Source: Hamadaea sp. (lineage in GTDB: Bacteria > Actinomycetota > Actinomycetes > Mycobacteriales > Micromonosporaceae). From it: a stretch of 64,000 nucleotides of DNA. The translations under genes were made by a program, and so were the position numbers. Location of the stretch: contig NZ_JABFVK010000013.1 in NCBI RefSeq assembly GCF_013362815.1, forward strand, positions 62,001 to 126,000, given 5' to 3'. This document shows, one piece after another, positions 40,290 through 49,194 of this stretch. Numbering within the stretch: the first letter of the stretch is position 1; each line of letters starts with the position of its first letter. The notes under the pieces were generated by a model. That model made no database searches. It was not told the DNA's origin and worked only from the letters and a program-made list of their open reading frames with translations.

Positions 40290-41207
40290 GTGGATATTCT
40301 CGTGATCGGCGGCAGCGGTCTCATCGGCTCCCATATCGTCGACGTGCTCCGTGAACGCGGGCACGCCGCCCGGCCGGTCGCGCGTACGCCGGGCCCGGAC
40401 GTCGAGCACGTCGCCGACCTTGCGACGGCCACCGTCGACGAGCTGCGCCCGATGCTGCGAACCTGCGACGGGGTGGTGTTCGCCGCGCGTACCGATGAGC
40501 AGAAGCCCGTCAAGAAGCCGCTATATCCGGTGTTTCGTCGCGATCTCGTCGACCCCGTCGTCCGCCTGTTCACCGCCGCCCGCGAGGAAGGTCTCACCCG
40601 CGGCGCGATCATGGGTTCGTACTACACCTACTTCCACCGTATGCATCCAGAATGGACGCTTCCGGAGTGCCACGCGTACGTCCGCTGCCGCCTGGAGCAG
40701 GCCGCCGAGGCGCGCGCGGCAGCCGGGCCGGACCTGCCGGTGACCGTGATCGAGTTGCCGTTCGTGTTCGGCGTGGGCGGCGGCCGCCGGCCCAACTGGT
40801 CGGGGCCGCTGGACCGCTGGGCCCGCTCCGCCTGGCCGCTGCTCATGCCGGACGGCGGCACGGCTGCCACGACCGCCCGGCACGTCGCCGAGACCACCGT
40901 CGATGCGCTGGAAAACCGCGCCGCCGAGGACCTTCCGATCGCCGACGAGAACCTCACCTGGCGCGACATGCTCGCGCGCATCGCGGAAAGCGTCGGACGG
41001 CCTCGTCGCGTACGCCGGCTGCCGATCGGCCTCGCCCGCGGGGCCATGCGGCTCGGCGGAGCACTGCAAGCCTTGGGCGGCAAGGAGACCGGCATCAACC
41101 TGCGCCACCTCGACCGGCTGATACTCAGCGAGCTCTTCGTCGAGCCGCTCTCCGGCCGCCCGCTGGGAGACGCGGTCGCGGCAACCTTCCCGGCCCGGCA
41201 GCCGTGA
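40290..41207 (+). CDS. NAD-dependent epimerase/dehydratase-family protein
   Basis: 305 residues. 'ILVIGGSGLIGSHIVDVLRERGH' at the N-terminus is the Rossmann GxxGxxG. 'GSYYTYFHRMHPEW' sits at the place of the catalytic Tyr region, but a clean YxxxK is not visible, so it may be an atypical (NmrA-like) extended SDR. 'DENLTWRDMLARIAE' is typical of the substrate-binding part. GTG 40290 is chosen at the Rossmann start; GTG 40275 is possible. Reaction unknown. Confidence 0.8.
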   Translation: MDILVIGGSGLIGSHIVDVLRERGHAARPVARTPGPDVEHVADLATATVDELRPMLRTCDGVVFAARTDEQKPVKKPLYPVFRRDLVDPVVRLFTAAREEGLTRGAIMGSYYTYFHRMHPEWTLPECHAYVRCRLEQAAEARAAAGPDLPVTVIELPFVFGVGGGRRPNWSGPLDRWARSAWPLLMPDGGTAATTARHVAETTVDALENRAAEDLPIADENLTWRDMLARIAESVGRPRRVRRLPIGLARGAMRLGGALQALGGKETGINLRHLDRLILSELFVEPLSGRPLGDAVAATFPARQP

Positions 41208-41223
41208 CGGTTGAGCCCGTCTG

Positions 41224-41883
41224 TCAGTCGAACTTCCGCCATCGTCCTTCGGAGACCACCTCGACGGAGCCGTCGACGACCTTGATGGCGGTCTGTTCGT
41301 CGATGGCATAGGCCGGGACCCCGATGTCGGCGGCCCACCGCTCGGCGTCGGCCATGGTGTTCGTGGGGAAAGCGTCGAGGTGCGGGAAGATCGAGAAGTC
41401 GACGACGCCTAAGGTGCGGTCGTCCGGCGCCGACGGCCACTCGACGAAGTCCGCGCCGATCCGAGGCGTCATCACCATGCTGCCGGCGCTGACTCCCGTC
41501 CAGACCTTCTCCGGCAATGAAGGCAGCAGATCGGCCAGGCCGGACTCCCGCATCCAGTGACAGAGGTAGGTCGCGTCGCCGCCGTCGACCAGGAGGACGT
41601 CGGCCTCCTGGACCCACGGGACCCATCGTTCCGCGCCGATGGTGGGCAGCGCAGTGAGTTCGAGGACCCCGAGCGACGCCCAGCCCAGGCCGGAATGGTG
41701 CTGCCACGTGGACTCGGCGGCGATGAATCCGCGCACCGATTTCGGGCCGCACATCGGATGACCCCATTGGGCCGTCGGTACGCACAGGGCGTGGCACTCG
41801 GCGATCGGTTTGCCGAGAAGCTCCACGAGTGCGGAGTGGATGCTGGGGTTCGTGACTCCGCCCGACGTGAGCAAGAGCTTCAA
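41224..41883 (-). CDS. pepE: Peptidase E (S51 family)
   Basis: 219 residues. 'KLLLTSGGVTNPSI' at the start, 'EADVLLVDGGDATYLCHWMRESGL', nucleophile Ser in 'WTGVSAGSMVMTPRI', and a downstream His region 'FSIFPHLDAFP' match the S51 dipeptidase E/cyanophycinase fold. It would cleave aspartyl dipeptides in the cytosol. ATG 41883 begins on the first beta strand. Stand-alone gene; the epimerase ends convergently 16 bases away. Confidence 0.88.
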   Translation of the reverse strand: MKLLLTSGGVTNPSIHSALVELLGKPIAECHALCVPTAQWGHPMCGPKSVRGFIAAESTWQHHSGLGWASLGVLELTALPTIGAERWVPWVQEADVLLVDGGDATYLCHWMRESGLADLLPSLPEKVWTGVSAGSMVMTPRIGADFVEWPSAPDDRTLGVVDFSIFPHLDAFPTNTMADAERWAADIGVPAYAIDEQTAIKVVDGSVEVVSEGRWRKFD

Positions 41884-41923
41884 GGTTCCTCCAAGAATCG
41901 TGCGCGGGCCAGGTCGCCTTGCT

Positions 41924-42433
41924 TCACAGTCGGTAGGTGGTCTGGCTGAACGGGCCGCCTTTGGCGAAGGCGTACGCCTTGTCCAAGGCCACCTCGAAGA
42001 CGACGAGCTGGACGCCGGGCGTACGGGAAACCACGGCGCCGTCGTGGACGTCGAGGTGCCAGCGGCCGTCCCAGCGATCGCGGTACAGCACGGAGAGCCG
42101 AGTCAGCAGGGCGTCGTCGGACACCGCGACGGCGGTCCCCTCGACGGCCACGTCCAGGCCACGGTCCCAGGCAGTGTCGCCGGTCAGCATCAGCACGTGC
42201 GGATTGGCTTGGAGGTTCGCGTACTTCACCTCGTTGCTGCCCGTGTGGAAGTACACCGTCCGCTCATGGACGAGAGGAACCACGGGCGTCGCATGGGGAC
42301 GGCCGTCGGGCCGTACGGTCACGAGCCAGGCGACCTGTGCCGCGGTCAGCCTGGCTTCGGTCTCGCTCCAGGGGATCGCCTCGGCTTCTTCGTCGCTGTA
42401 GCGACGGTCGAGGTGTTCGCGTACCGGTTGCAT
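41924..42433 (-). CDS. Pyridoxamine 5'-phosphate oxidase-fold (FMN/F420-binding) protein
   Basis: 169 residues. 'VAWLVTVRPDGRPHATPVVPLVHERTVYFHTGSNEVKYANLQANPHVLMLTGD' in order is the split-barrel flavin-binding pattern of the PNPOx-like family, with 'AVEGTAVAVSDD' on the next strand. Actinobacterial members often bind F420 or FMN and reduce small molecules. AGGAGG six bases ahead of ATG 42433. The function is not proven, and the adjacent intergenic region carries repeat copy 3. Confidence 0.88.
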   Translation of the reverse strand: MQPVREHLDRRYSDEEAEAIPWSETEARLTAAQVAWLVTVRPDGRPHATPVVPLVHERTVYFHTGSNEVKYANLQANPHVLMLTGDTAWDRGLDVAVEGTAVAVSDDALLTRLSVLYRDRWDGRWHLDVHDGAVVSRTPGVQLVVFEVALDKAYAFAKGGPFSQTTYRL

Positions 42434-42568
42434 CGTGCCTCCTCGTGAAGAGCGTTCATCACCACAACGAAGCACTCGCGCCGGATCCGACACTCTCCAG
42501 CAAAGTTTTCTGACGCTGATGCGTGCGCCGGCCGGCCCCCGTCGGTCCGACCGGGAGTCCCCTCGACA

Positions 42569-42633
42569 CGTTATCCGGGGATATCGCGGCTTCGGCGCGC
42601 TCGGGTTCAAGGGGACGTTATCCCGGGATAACG
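42569..42633. repeat. Paired-palindrome intergenic repeat, copy 3
   Basis: Box 1 CGTTATCCGGGGATATCG starts at 42569; box 2 CGTTATCCCGGGATAACG (42616-42633) is identical to copies 1 and 2 and again follows GGGGA. Spacing here is 47 bp instead of 42. It sits in the 299-base divergent gap 42434-42732, which otherwise holds only the two ribosome sites. Confidence 0.8.
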
Positions 42634-42732
42634 CGCCCAGCGCGGCCGGGTGTGTTAGCCCGGTCACGCGACCTGACAGTTCGGTGAGGTGCGCCGTCGA
42701 TGGAGGCGAGACCACATCGAGGAGGCACCACC

Positions 42733-43785
42733 ATGGACCTGCAGACCGTCGCCGACCGAGTCGAGATCGAGGCGCTGCGCGGCGAGTTCACCGACGCGGC
42801 GATGATGCGCAACCGGCCGCGTCTCGCTGCGCTGTTCACCGAGGACGGCGTACTGCGGATGCCGAACGTCCCGGTCGAGTTCACCGGGCGGGAGGCGATC
42901 CTGGCCGGCGGCGAGAAGCTGCAGGCGCAGTGGGACTTCTTCGTCCAGAACACGCATCCGGGGAGCATCCAGCTGGCCGGTGACAGCGCGACCGGGCGGA
43001 CCTACATGCACGAAGTCGTGCGTACGCTCACCGGCCACGAAGGGATCAACTTCGCGATCTACCACGACCGCTACCAGCGGACCGCCGACGGCTGGAGGTT
43101 CGCCGAGCGGGTGTATGAGGTCCGTTACCTCGACCCCTCCCCGCTGGCGGGCGGCGCTCCCGAGGCTAAGCCGAGCGAACCAGGATTCGCCGTCGCCGCA
43201 ACGGATGCGGCTCTCGATCGCACTGTCGCTGCGTTGACGGCGAACGGCTTCACCGCCGAGATCGTCGACGATCTGCCGGCTGCGCGTACGCGGGTCGCCG
43301 AGCTGATTCCGGCCGGAGCCAGCGTCTTCACCAGCGCCAGCGAGACGCTCCGGCTGTCGGGGATCGACGACGACATCAACCGGGGCGATGCGTACGACCC
43401 GGTGAAGCCCCGGCTGTACGCGATCGACCGGGCGACGGGAGCCGACGAGATCCGGCGGCTCATGTCCATCCCGGACGTCGTGGTGGGCAGCGTCGCGGCG
43501 GTCACCGAAACCGGGTCGCTCGTCGTCGCCTCCGCCACCGGGAGCCAGCTTCCGGCGTACGCGGGCGGGGCGGCGAAGGCCATCTGGATCGTCGGAGCGC
43601 AGAAGGTGGTGCCGGATCTGAGCACCGCGCTGCGCCGGGTCGAGGAGCACGCACTGCCGCTGGAGGACGCGCGGGCCAAGCTCGTGTACGGCAAGTCGAG
43701 CGCGATCAACCGGCTGCTCGTGCTGAACGCGGAGAACCCTGGTCGCGGCACGGTGGTGCTGGTCAGGGAGGCGGTCGGCTTCTGA
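42733..43785 (+). CDS. SnoaL-like domain fused to LUD (LutC/YkgG-type) domain
   Basis: 350 residues. Residues 1-135 form a SnoaL/NTF2-like cone ('VEIEALRGEFTDAAMMRNRPRLAALFTEDGVLRMP', 'YHDRYQRTADGWRFAERVYEV'). Residues about 155-350 are a LUD domain: 'VAALTANGFTAEIVDDLPAARTRVAELIPAGASVFTSAS', 'DEIRRLMSIPDVVVGSVAAVTETGSLVVAS', 'ANRLLVLNAENPGRG'-like C-terminus. LUD proteins take part in lactate oxidation complexes, but no iron-sulfur subunit is nearby. The joining of these two domains in one chain is unusual to me. GGAGG (42721-42725) supports ATG 42733. Confidence 0.8.
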   Translation: MDLQTVADRVEIEALRGEFTDAAMMRNRPRLAALFTEDGVLRMPNVPVEFTGREAILAGGEKLQAQWDFFVQNTHPGSIQLAGDSATGRTYMHEVVRTLTGHEGINFAIYHDRYQRTADGWRFAERVYEVRYLDPSPLAGGAPEAKPSEPGFAVAATDAALDRTVAALTANGFTAEIVDDLPAARTRVAELIPAGASVFTSASETLRLSGIDDDINRGDAYDPVKPRLYAIDRATGADEIRRLMSIPDVVVGSVAAVTETGSLVVASATGSQLPAYAGGAAKAIWIVGAQKVVPDLSTALRRVEEHALPLEDARAKLVYGKSSAINRLLVLNAENPGRGTVVLVREAVGF

Positions 43786-43809
43786 ACCGGCGTCAGGGCG
43801 GGCGGATCG

Positions 43810-44265
43810 TCATCCCGGTTGGACGAGGAGCCCGCCCATCGCCGGAGCCGAATCCGTGACGAGGTCCCAGAGCAACGGATCGCCGAGCGCGACGAGCGCG
43901 ACGAGCGGATCGGTCTGCCGCAGGTACGCCAGGTGGCGGCAGGCGTGCGCCGCCACGTCCGCGACGTCGACGTCCGTCGATGCCGGAGCGAGTGGATCTG
44001 CGGCGTACGGGAGTGGCCGCGACGGGTCGAGCGGCAGCGCCCCCGACGGATCGGGATCGGGCAGGGCGGCGTAGGTCAAGATGACGCGGCCGCCGTCGAA
44101 GCGCCAGGACGTCGAGTGCAGCAGGCCGTCGGCCAGGCCGGTCAGGGTCCGGGCGAGGGCGTCGGGATGTGCCCCGTGCGGCAGGTCGGCGCGGCGGGTC
44201 CGGAAGCGCAGCCGGCCGTCTGGGGCGCTGAGCAGGACGGTCTCGACGACGGTCGAGGAAGTCAT
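43810..44265 (-). CDS. Conserved hypothetical protein, Asp/Pro-rich middle
   Basis: 151 residues. I do not recognise a family. It starts 'TSSTVVETVLLSAPDGRLRFRTRRADLPHGAHPDALA', followed by 'ALPDPDPSGALPLDPSRPLPYAADPLAPASTDVDVADVAAHACRHLAYLRQTDPLVALVAL' as two segments. It is soluble, with no signal or membrane segment. AAGGA six bases before ATG 44265 supports the start. Divergent from the metalloprotease gene; no operon partner. Confidence 0.65.
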   Translation of the reverse strand: MTSSTVVETVLLSAPDGRLRFRTRRADLPHGAHPDALARTLTGLADGLLHSTSWRFDGGRVILTYAALPDPDPSGALPLDPSRPLPYAADPLAPASTDVDVADVAAHACRHLAYLRQTDPLVALVALGDPLLWDLVTDSAPAMGGLLVQPG

Positions 44266-44438
44266 GGGATTCCTTCGGGCGTGCGGCGGATCGAGTTCAA
44301 CGAGGGCGAAGTCGATCAGCGACAACACAGGGCGGCGGCCACGCGCCCGAAGTCGACGTGGCCGCGCCGGGTCAGCATGATCCGCACGGGCACCCCGAAA
44401 CTGTATCCGACGAGGCGGCCGACCGGAAGCACCGGCGG

Positions 44439-44467
44439 TTGACAGCGCTCCTAGGGCGCGGCATGAT
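44439..44467 (+). promoter_or_regulatory. Promoter of the secreted metalloprotease
   Basis: TTGACA (44439-44444), N17, CATGAT (44462-44467) is a near-consensus promoter 92 bases before the ATG at 44560. GCGCTCCTAGGGCGC in the spacer is a partial palindrome that could be an operator. The remaining 294-base gap 44266-44559 shows no gene. Confidence 0.6.
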
Positions 44468-44559
44468 GCAAATCCGTCAATGTTTGATGCGATCATCGCG
44501 TCAAGCCCGCGCGTTCCGGGTGCGCAGCGGATCCTCACCTCCACGGAAGGACACCGCCC

Positions 44560-45930
44560 ATGCCCGGAAGTCATCCCTCGCGCCGCCCTGCGCTCATCGC
44601 CGCGTACACGTTGGTTCTGCTGGTCTTCGGCCTGCCGATGTCGGCGACGGCCCGGCCCGCCCCCGAGAAGACGTGCGGCGCGGGCCTGCAGGCCATCGTC
44701 ACGACCGCGCACGTCGTCTGCACCCACGGACCCGACGCGGCCCCGCCCGGCCTCGACATCCACCGGCCGGTCGCGCCGCTCGCAGCCTCGCTCACCGTCT
44801 CGGCCCTGCCCGTCTGCGAGGGCGACGGGGTCACCGGCAAGCGGGTCGAGGTGCTCTACGTGCACGGCTCCACCAGCCGGTACGCACAATATCTGGAAAC
44901 CTTCCGGACGTTGGCCGAAGGCGTGGACGCGATCTACAACGCGAGCGCGGCCGAGACCGGCGGCGAGCGGCACGTCCGCTTCGTCACCGAGACCGTCAAC
45001 GGGCAGTGCCGCCCGGTGGTACGCGACGTGCAGATCGCCGATTCCGCGCTCAACGCCAACGACTGGGCGCCGTTGCTCAACGCGGTGCAGGCGGCCGGTT
45101 ACACGCGGACGGACCGGAAGTATCTGCAGTTCGTGGACGCGACCGTCTACTGCGGAATCGGCGGCTTCGCCGGGGACACCACCAAGAGCGACAGCAACCG
45201 GTCCAACGTCGGACCCGAGTACGCCCGGGCCGACAGCGGCTGCTGGAACGCCGGTGTCGCCTCGCATGAGCTCGGCCACACCCTCGGCGCGGTGAACAAC
45301 AACGCGCCCAACGCCTCGGGCAACGCGCACTGCGTCGACGAGTGGGACGTCATGTGTTACAAGGACGCCGACAACGTGACGCTGGTCTACCGCTGCACCG
45401 ACCAGTCCCACGACAACCGGCTCGACTGCAACCACGACGACTACTACAACACCAACCCGCCCGCGGGCAGTTACCTGGCGAACAACTACAACGTCGCCGA
45501 CAACCTGTTCCTGATCAAGGGTGGCGGCGGCACCACGCCTCCGCCGTCGACGACGTTCAAGCTGACGAACGGGGCTTCGGGCACCTGCCTCGACGATCCC
45601 GGCGGCAGCACGACGAACGGCGTACAGCTGATCCTGTGGACCTGCAACGGCGGCACCAACCAGACCGTCACCCAGAGCGGGGCTGCGCTGCAGATCCTGG
45701 GCAAGTGCATCGACGCGTACGGGGCCGGGACGGCCAACGGCACGAAGGTCATCCTGTGGACGTGCAACGGCGCGACGAACCAGCAGTGGACGCTGCGCTC
45801 CGACGGCTCGATCGCCGGGGTGCAGTCCGGCCGCTGCGTCTCGCCGCTCAACGGCGCGACTGCGAACAACACGCAGCTCGTCTTGTTCGACTGCAACGGT
45901 CAGGCGTACCAGCGCTGGACGCGTAGCTGA
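44560..45930 (+). CDS. Secreted metzincin-like metalloprotease with ricin-B lectin domain
   Basis: 456 residues. The signal peptide 'RRPALIAAYTLVLLVFGLPMSATARPA' is cleaved near residue 32. Catalytic zinc motif: 'VASHELGHTLGAVNNN' (His236, Glu237, His240). 'DEWDVMCYK' downstream fits a Met-turn, so this is probably a metzincin relative. A Gly/Pro-rich linker ('GGGGTTPPPSTT') is followed by a ricin-B beta-trefoil (about 330-456) with repeated 'LWTCNGGTNQ', 'LWTCNGATNQQW' and 'LFDCNGQAYQRW' (QxW) motifs that bind sugar. Role: extracellular protein degradation, targeted to a glycan surface. Ends before a strong hairpin shared with the next gene. Confidence 0.9.
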   Translation: MPGSHPSRRPALIAAYTLVLLVFGLPMSATARPAPEKTCGAGLQAIVTTAHVVCTHGPDAAPPGLDIHRPVAPLAASLTVSALPVCEGDGVTGKRVEVLYVHGSTSRYAQYLETFRTLAEGVDAIYNASAAETGGERHVRFVTETVNGQCRPVVRDVQIADSALNANDWAPLLNAVQAAGYTRTDRKYLQFVDATVYCGIGGFAGDTTKSDSNRSNVGPEYARADSGCWNAGVASHELGHTLGAVNNNAPNASGNAHCVDEWDVMCYKDADNVTLVYRCTDQSHDNRLDCNHDDYYNTNPPAGSYLANNYNVADNLFLIKGGGGTTPPPSTTFKLTNGASGTCLDDPGGSTTNGVQLILWTCNGGTNQTVTQSGAALQILGKCIDAYGAGTANGTKVILWTCNGATNQQWTLRSDGSIAGVQSGRCVSPLNGATANNTQLVLFDCNGQAYQRWTRS

Positions 45931-45970
45931 CCCGACGCCCGGCCCGCCCGCCGCGTGTGGGCGGGTCGGG
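45931..45970. terminator. Bidirectional hairpin after the metalloprotease gene
   Basis: Outer CCCGA/TCGGG (45931-45935 and 45966-45970) and inner CCCGCCC/GGGCGGG (45943-45949 and 45959-45965) lie in the 43-base gap between convergent genes. Confidence 0.7.
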
Positions 45971-45973
45971 GAG

Positions 45974-46288
45974 TCAGGCTTGGCCGGTGGCGATCTGGCC
46001 GATCTTGCCGTCGACGATCGTGAACCGCCACCGCGTACGCATCTCGCCCCAGGTGTCGTTGCGATACCGGGCGGTCAGCGCCAGCCCGTCGTCGTCCTGC
46101 TCCTGGATCTCCAGGTGCCCGTTGACGGTGAAGATCTCGCGGTCGATCCACTCCTCGAGGTCCTGCTGAGTGCCGTCGTCGGACAGCGTGGCGTCCGGCG
46201 TCAGCGCCGACAGGAACCGCGGCCGGTCGCCGGAGTTGATCGCGTCGACCAGCTCGCGGACGACCGGGTGGATGGCTGTCTCGCTCAC
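45974..46288 (-). CDS. SnoaL-like (NTF2-fold) small protein
   Basis: 104 residues. 'HPVVRELVDAINSGDRPRFLSALTPDATLSDDGTQQDLEEWIDREIFTVNGHLEIQEQ' with a later beta-strand 'TRWRFTIVDGKIGQIATGQA' is the SnoaL-like pattern. Members are often ligand-binding or enzyme-like, and no active-site residues can be assigned here. ATG 46288; stand-alone. Confidence 0.8.
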   Translation of the reverse strand: MSETAIHPVVRELVDAINSGDRPRFLSALTPDATLSDDGTQQDLEEWIDREIFTVNGHLEIQEQDDDGLALTARYRNDTWGEMRTRWRFTIVDGKIGQIATGQA

Positions 46289-46352
46289 CTTCGCATCGTA
46301 GGCAGGCCGCCTGGCACCCCGCCCGAGGTTGCGAGATTCCGACCGGCCGGCG

Positions 46353-46500
46353 GTGATCGAGTACCCGTGGTCAGCGATTTCCGCCCGGTTTACAAGGTCA
46401 AGTACCCGTGGTCAGCGCAAAACCAGGGCTTGAGCGCTGACAGGGGGTACTTGATCTTCGAAATCGAGCCTTGAGCGCTGACCCGGGGCACTTGATCTTG
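46353..46500. repeat. Four-box cruciform element, locus 2
   Basis: Two forward boxes (46353-46382, 46394-46424) carrying GTACCCGTGGTCAGCG and two reversed boxes (46428-46460, 46468-46500) carrying TTGAGCGCTGAC and CTTGATCTT. Same order and core (GATCAAGTACCC-GGTCAGCG) as the element at 34282-34428, with TCAGCG replacing TCTGCG. It fills the 266-base gap before the aminopeptidase gene. Confidence 0.75.
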
Positions 46501-46554
46501 AAGCAAGGCCTCGGGTGGGAGAGGCCCGGATGGTCGACCCTCGAAAGTGGACGG

Positions 46555-49095
46555 TCAGGCGGCGTCGCGGGCGCGGGCACGCAGGGCGCGTACGACGCCG
46601 TCGCGGCCGTCCATGACGACGCGGCGCAGTGCGGCCGGCCGGTCGGATCCGGCGAGCCAGGCGTCGGACGCTTCGAGGGTCGCGGCCGAGATCTGGAGGC
46701 TCGGATAGGTCGCGTTGGCGAACCAGAGGCCCATCTGCGCGTCGAAGGTCGCGTACGCGTCCTGCACCTCGGCGAAGTAGCGGTCGGCGTACGGCGCGGT
46801 CACGTCTTCCTGGCCGGTGTGCTGGAAACCGCTGCCGAGGCTCATGACCTCCCAGTTCGCCCGGCCAGGTCGGGTCAGCCGCTCCCACGCGTCCGCCTTC
46901 GCCGCCGCGGTGGGCAGCAGCGCTCCGGAGTGAGCGGCGTGCTGACGGCCGCTCGCGGTCGAGTCGCGTTCCAGTTCGGCGGCGATCCCGGGGGAGTCGA
47001 TCGCGCCGAGGGCGGCCAGCGCCTTGACGACGTGCCAGCGCAGGTCGACGCCGAGGACCAACCCGTCCGGTACGCCGTCTCCGCGCAGCCAGCCGAGGAG
47101 TACCGCGATCTCGGCGGGCGTGCGGGCCGAGTCGGCGTACGTGCGCGCCCACACCTGCTGCAGGTCGCTGCCCGGCTCGGCTCGATCGAGCGCCGTCCGG
47201 GTCGCGGAGTGCAGCGTCGCCCAGCCGGTCGGCTGCCACCCGGGGTCGGTGAACCGGGCCAGTGCCCGGCGCGCCTTGGTGAGCACGGCCGAAGCGAGGT
47301 TGGCGTCGGACTCGGCGGGCAGGTTCGCCGCGACCTGACCCACGTACGCGCGGGCGGGCAGTTCGGCGTCGCAGACCATGTCCCAGGCGGCCGACCAGGC
47401 GAGCGCGCGCTGCATCGGGTGCGGAAACGCCGACAAGTGCCGGAGCAGCGTGGACGCCGACCGGTCGTCCAGCCGGACCTTGGCGTACGCGAGGTCGTCG
47501 TCGTTGAGCAGCAACACGTCGGGCTGCTGCTGACCACGGAGGTCGGCGACGTCGGTGCGGTCGCCGGTGACGTCGGCCTCGATCCGCGTACGCCGGACGA
47601 GCCGGCCGTCGGTCAGGTCGTAGAGGCCGATCGCAATGCGATGGTCGCGTAGCGTCGGGTGGCTCTCCGGGGTCTCCTGCCGGATGACGACCGCGCGATA
47701 CGCGCCGTCGGCGTCCACCTCGATCTCGGGCCGCAACGTGTTCACCTCGGCCGTACGCAGCCAGCGGCGCGCGTACTCGCCGAGATCCCGGCCGCCGGCC
47801 TGTTCGAGGGCCCGCAGCAGGTCGGCGAAGGTGGCGTTGCCCCAGGCGTGCTCGGTGAGATGGGCGCGCACGGCGGCCAGGAACGTCTCCTCGCCCACGT
47901 ACGCGACGAGCTGCTTGAGGACGCTCGCGCCCTTCGAGTAGGTGATCGCGTCGAAGTTGCTCTCGGTGGCGAGCGTGTCGGGCACTTCGGTGTAGATCGG
48001 GTGCGTGGAGGAGAGCTGATCCTGCCGGTACGCCTCAGCCTTGGCGGTGGCGAGGAAGGTGGCCCAGGCTCCGGTATGCCGGGTGACGCTCGTGACGGCC
48101 CAGTAGCCGGCCCAGTCGGCGAACGACTCGTTCAGCCACAGGTCGTCCCACCAGCGCAGGGTGACCAGGTCACCGAACCACATGTGGGCCATCTCGTGCA
48201 TGATGACCATCGCCCGCCACTCGTACTCGACATCGGTGGCCTTGGATCGGAACAGGCACAAGTCCTCGGAGAACGTGACGCAGCCGAAGTTCTCCATCGC
48301 GCCCATGTTGTACTCGGGCAGCAGGAGCTGGTCGTACTTGGGCAGCGGATAACGGATGCCGAACGCGCCCTGGAAATGGTCCAGACCCCGCTTGGTCACC
48401 TCGAGGAACTCGGCCGGGTCGAGGTGCTCGGCGACCGACGCCCGGCAGTACAGGCCCAGGTCGATGCCGTCGTGCTCGTCGCGTACCTCGTGGAACGGGC
48501 CGGCGCAGACGGCGGCGACATAGCTGCTCATCCGCGGCGAACGCTGGAAATGCACGACTTTGGCACCGTCGTCGAGCGGCGTGATCTCGGCGACCGGCAT
48601 GGTGGAGGTGACCAGCCAGTGGCCGGGGACGGTGACGTGCCAGGTGAACTCGGCCTTGAGATCGGGCTGGTCGAAGCAGGCGTACGCCCGCTGGCTCTCG
48701 GCCGGGCAGAACGAGGAGTAGACGTAGACCTCGCCGTCGACCGGGTCGACCGCGCGATGCAGGCCCTGCCCGCTCGACGAGTACGCGAACTCGCCCTCGA
48801 CGACCAGGACGTTGCTGCCGAACTCGGTCGGCAGCGGGTATCCCTTCACGGAATCCAGATCCAGCGGCTGCGGCTGCCCGTTGAGGGTGACCTCGATCAG
48901 CCGCTCGGCGGCGATGTCGATGGCCGTCTCGGTGCCGTGGCACAGGAAGGTGACCTCGGTCCGGGAGCGGAAGGTGCCTTCGCCCGGCCCGCCGTCGCCG
49001 TCGGTCAGATCCAGCTGGATGTCGTAATGCGCCACCTCCACGGTGGCGGCCCGCTCGACGGCCTCCGTCTGCGTGATGTTGCGAATCGCGGCCAC
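46555..49095 (-). CDS. pepN: Aminopeptidase N (M1 family)
   Basis: 846 residues, usual length for actinobacterial PepN. 'GAMENFG' (exopeptidase motif) precedes the zinc site 'HEMAHMWFGDLVTLRWWDDLWLNESFA' read in two parts: His300, Glu301, His304 and Glu323. The N-terminal saddle domain contains 'EVAHYDIQLDLTDGDGG', and a C-terminal ERAP1-like helical region closes the protein. It removes N-terminal residues from peptides in the cytosol. GTG 49095 with GGGGGAGG just ahead is preferred over the upstream ATG at 49146. Confidence 0.95.
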   Translation of the reverse strand: MAAIRNITQTEAVERAATVEVAHYDIQLDLTDGDGGPGEGTFRSRTEVTFLCHGTETAIDIAAERLIEVTLNGQPQPLDLDSVKGYPLPTEFGSNVLVVEGEFAYSSSGQGLHRAVDPVDGEVYVYSSFCPAESQRAYACFDQPDLKAEFTWHVTVPGHWLVTSTMPVAEITPLDDGAKVVHFQRSPRMSSYVAAVCAGPFHEVRDEHDGIDLGLYCRASVAEHLDPAEFLEVTKRGLDHFQGAFGIRYPLPKYDQLLLPEYNMGAMENFGCVTFSEDLCLFRSKATDVEYEWRAMVIMHEMAHMWFGDLVTLRWWDDLWLNESFADWAGYWAVTSVTRHTGAWATFLATAKAEAYRQDQLSSTHPIYTEVPDTLATESNFDAITYSKGASVLKQLVAYVGEETFLAAVRAHLTEHAWGNATFADLLRALEQAGGRDLGEYARRWLRTAEVNTLRPEIEVDADGAYRAVVIRQETPESHPTLRDHRIAIGLYDLTDGRLVRRTRIEADVTGDRTDVADLRGQQQPDVLLLNDDDLAYAKVRLDDRSASTLLRHLSAFPHPMQRALAWSAAWDMVCDAELPARAYVGQVAANLPAESDANLASAVLTKARRALARFTDPGWQPTGWATLHSATRTALDRAEPGSDLQQVWARTYADSARTPAEIAVLLGWLRGDGVPDGLVLGVDLRWHVVKALAALGAIDSPGIAAELERDSTASGRQHAAHSGALLPTAAAKADAWERLTRPGRANWEVMSLGSGFQHTGQEDVTAPYADRYFAEVQDAYATFDAQMGLWFANATYPSLQISAATLEASDAWLAGSDRPAALRRVVMDGRDGVVRALRARARDAA

Positions 49096-49150
49096 GTCGC
49101 CTCCCCCGTCCGGTTGCTCCCAACCTAGTTGATCGGCCGCGATCATGGGA

Positions 49151-49181
49151 GGGCCCCGCGCCTCGTCGAAGCGCGGGGCCC
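49151..49181 (-). terminator. Terminator of the 1100-residue hydrolase gene
   Basis: GGGCCCCGCGC (49151-49161) pairs perfectly with 49171-49181 around a 9-base loop, just beyond the stop at 49195 on the - strand. Confidence 0.75.
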
Positions 49182-49194
49182 AGCGGCGACGCCG

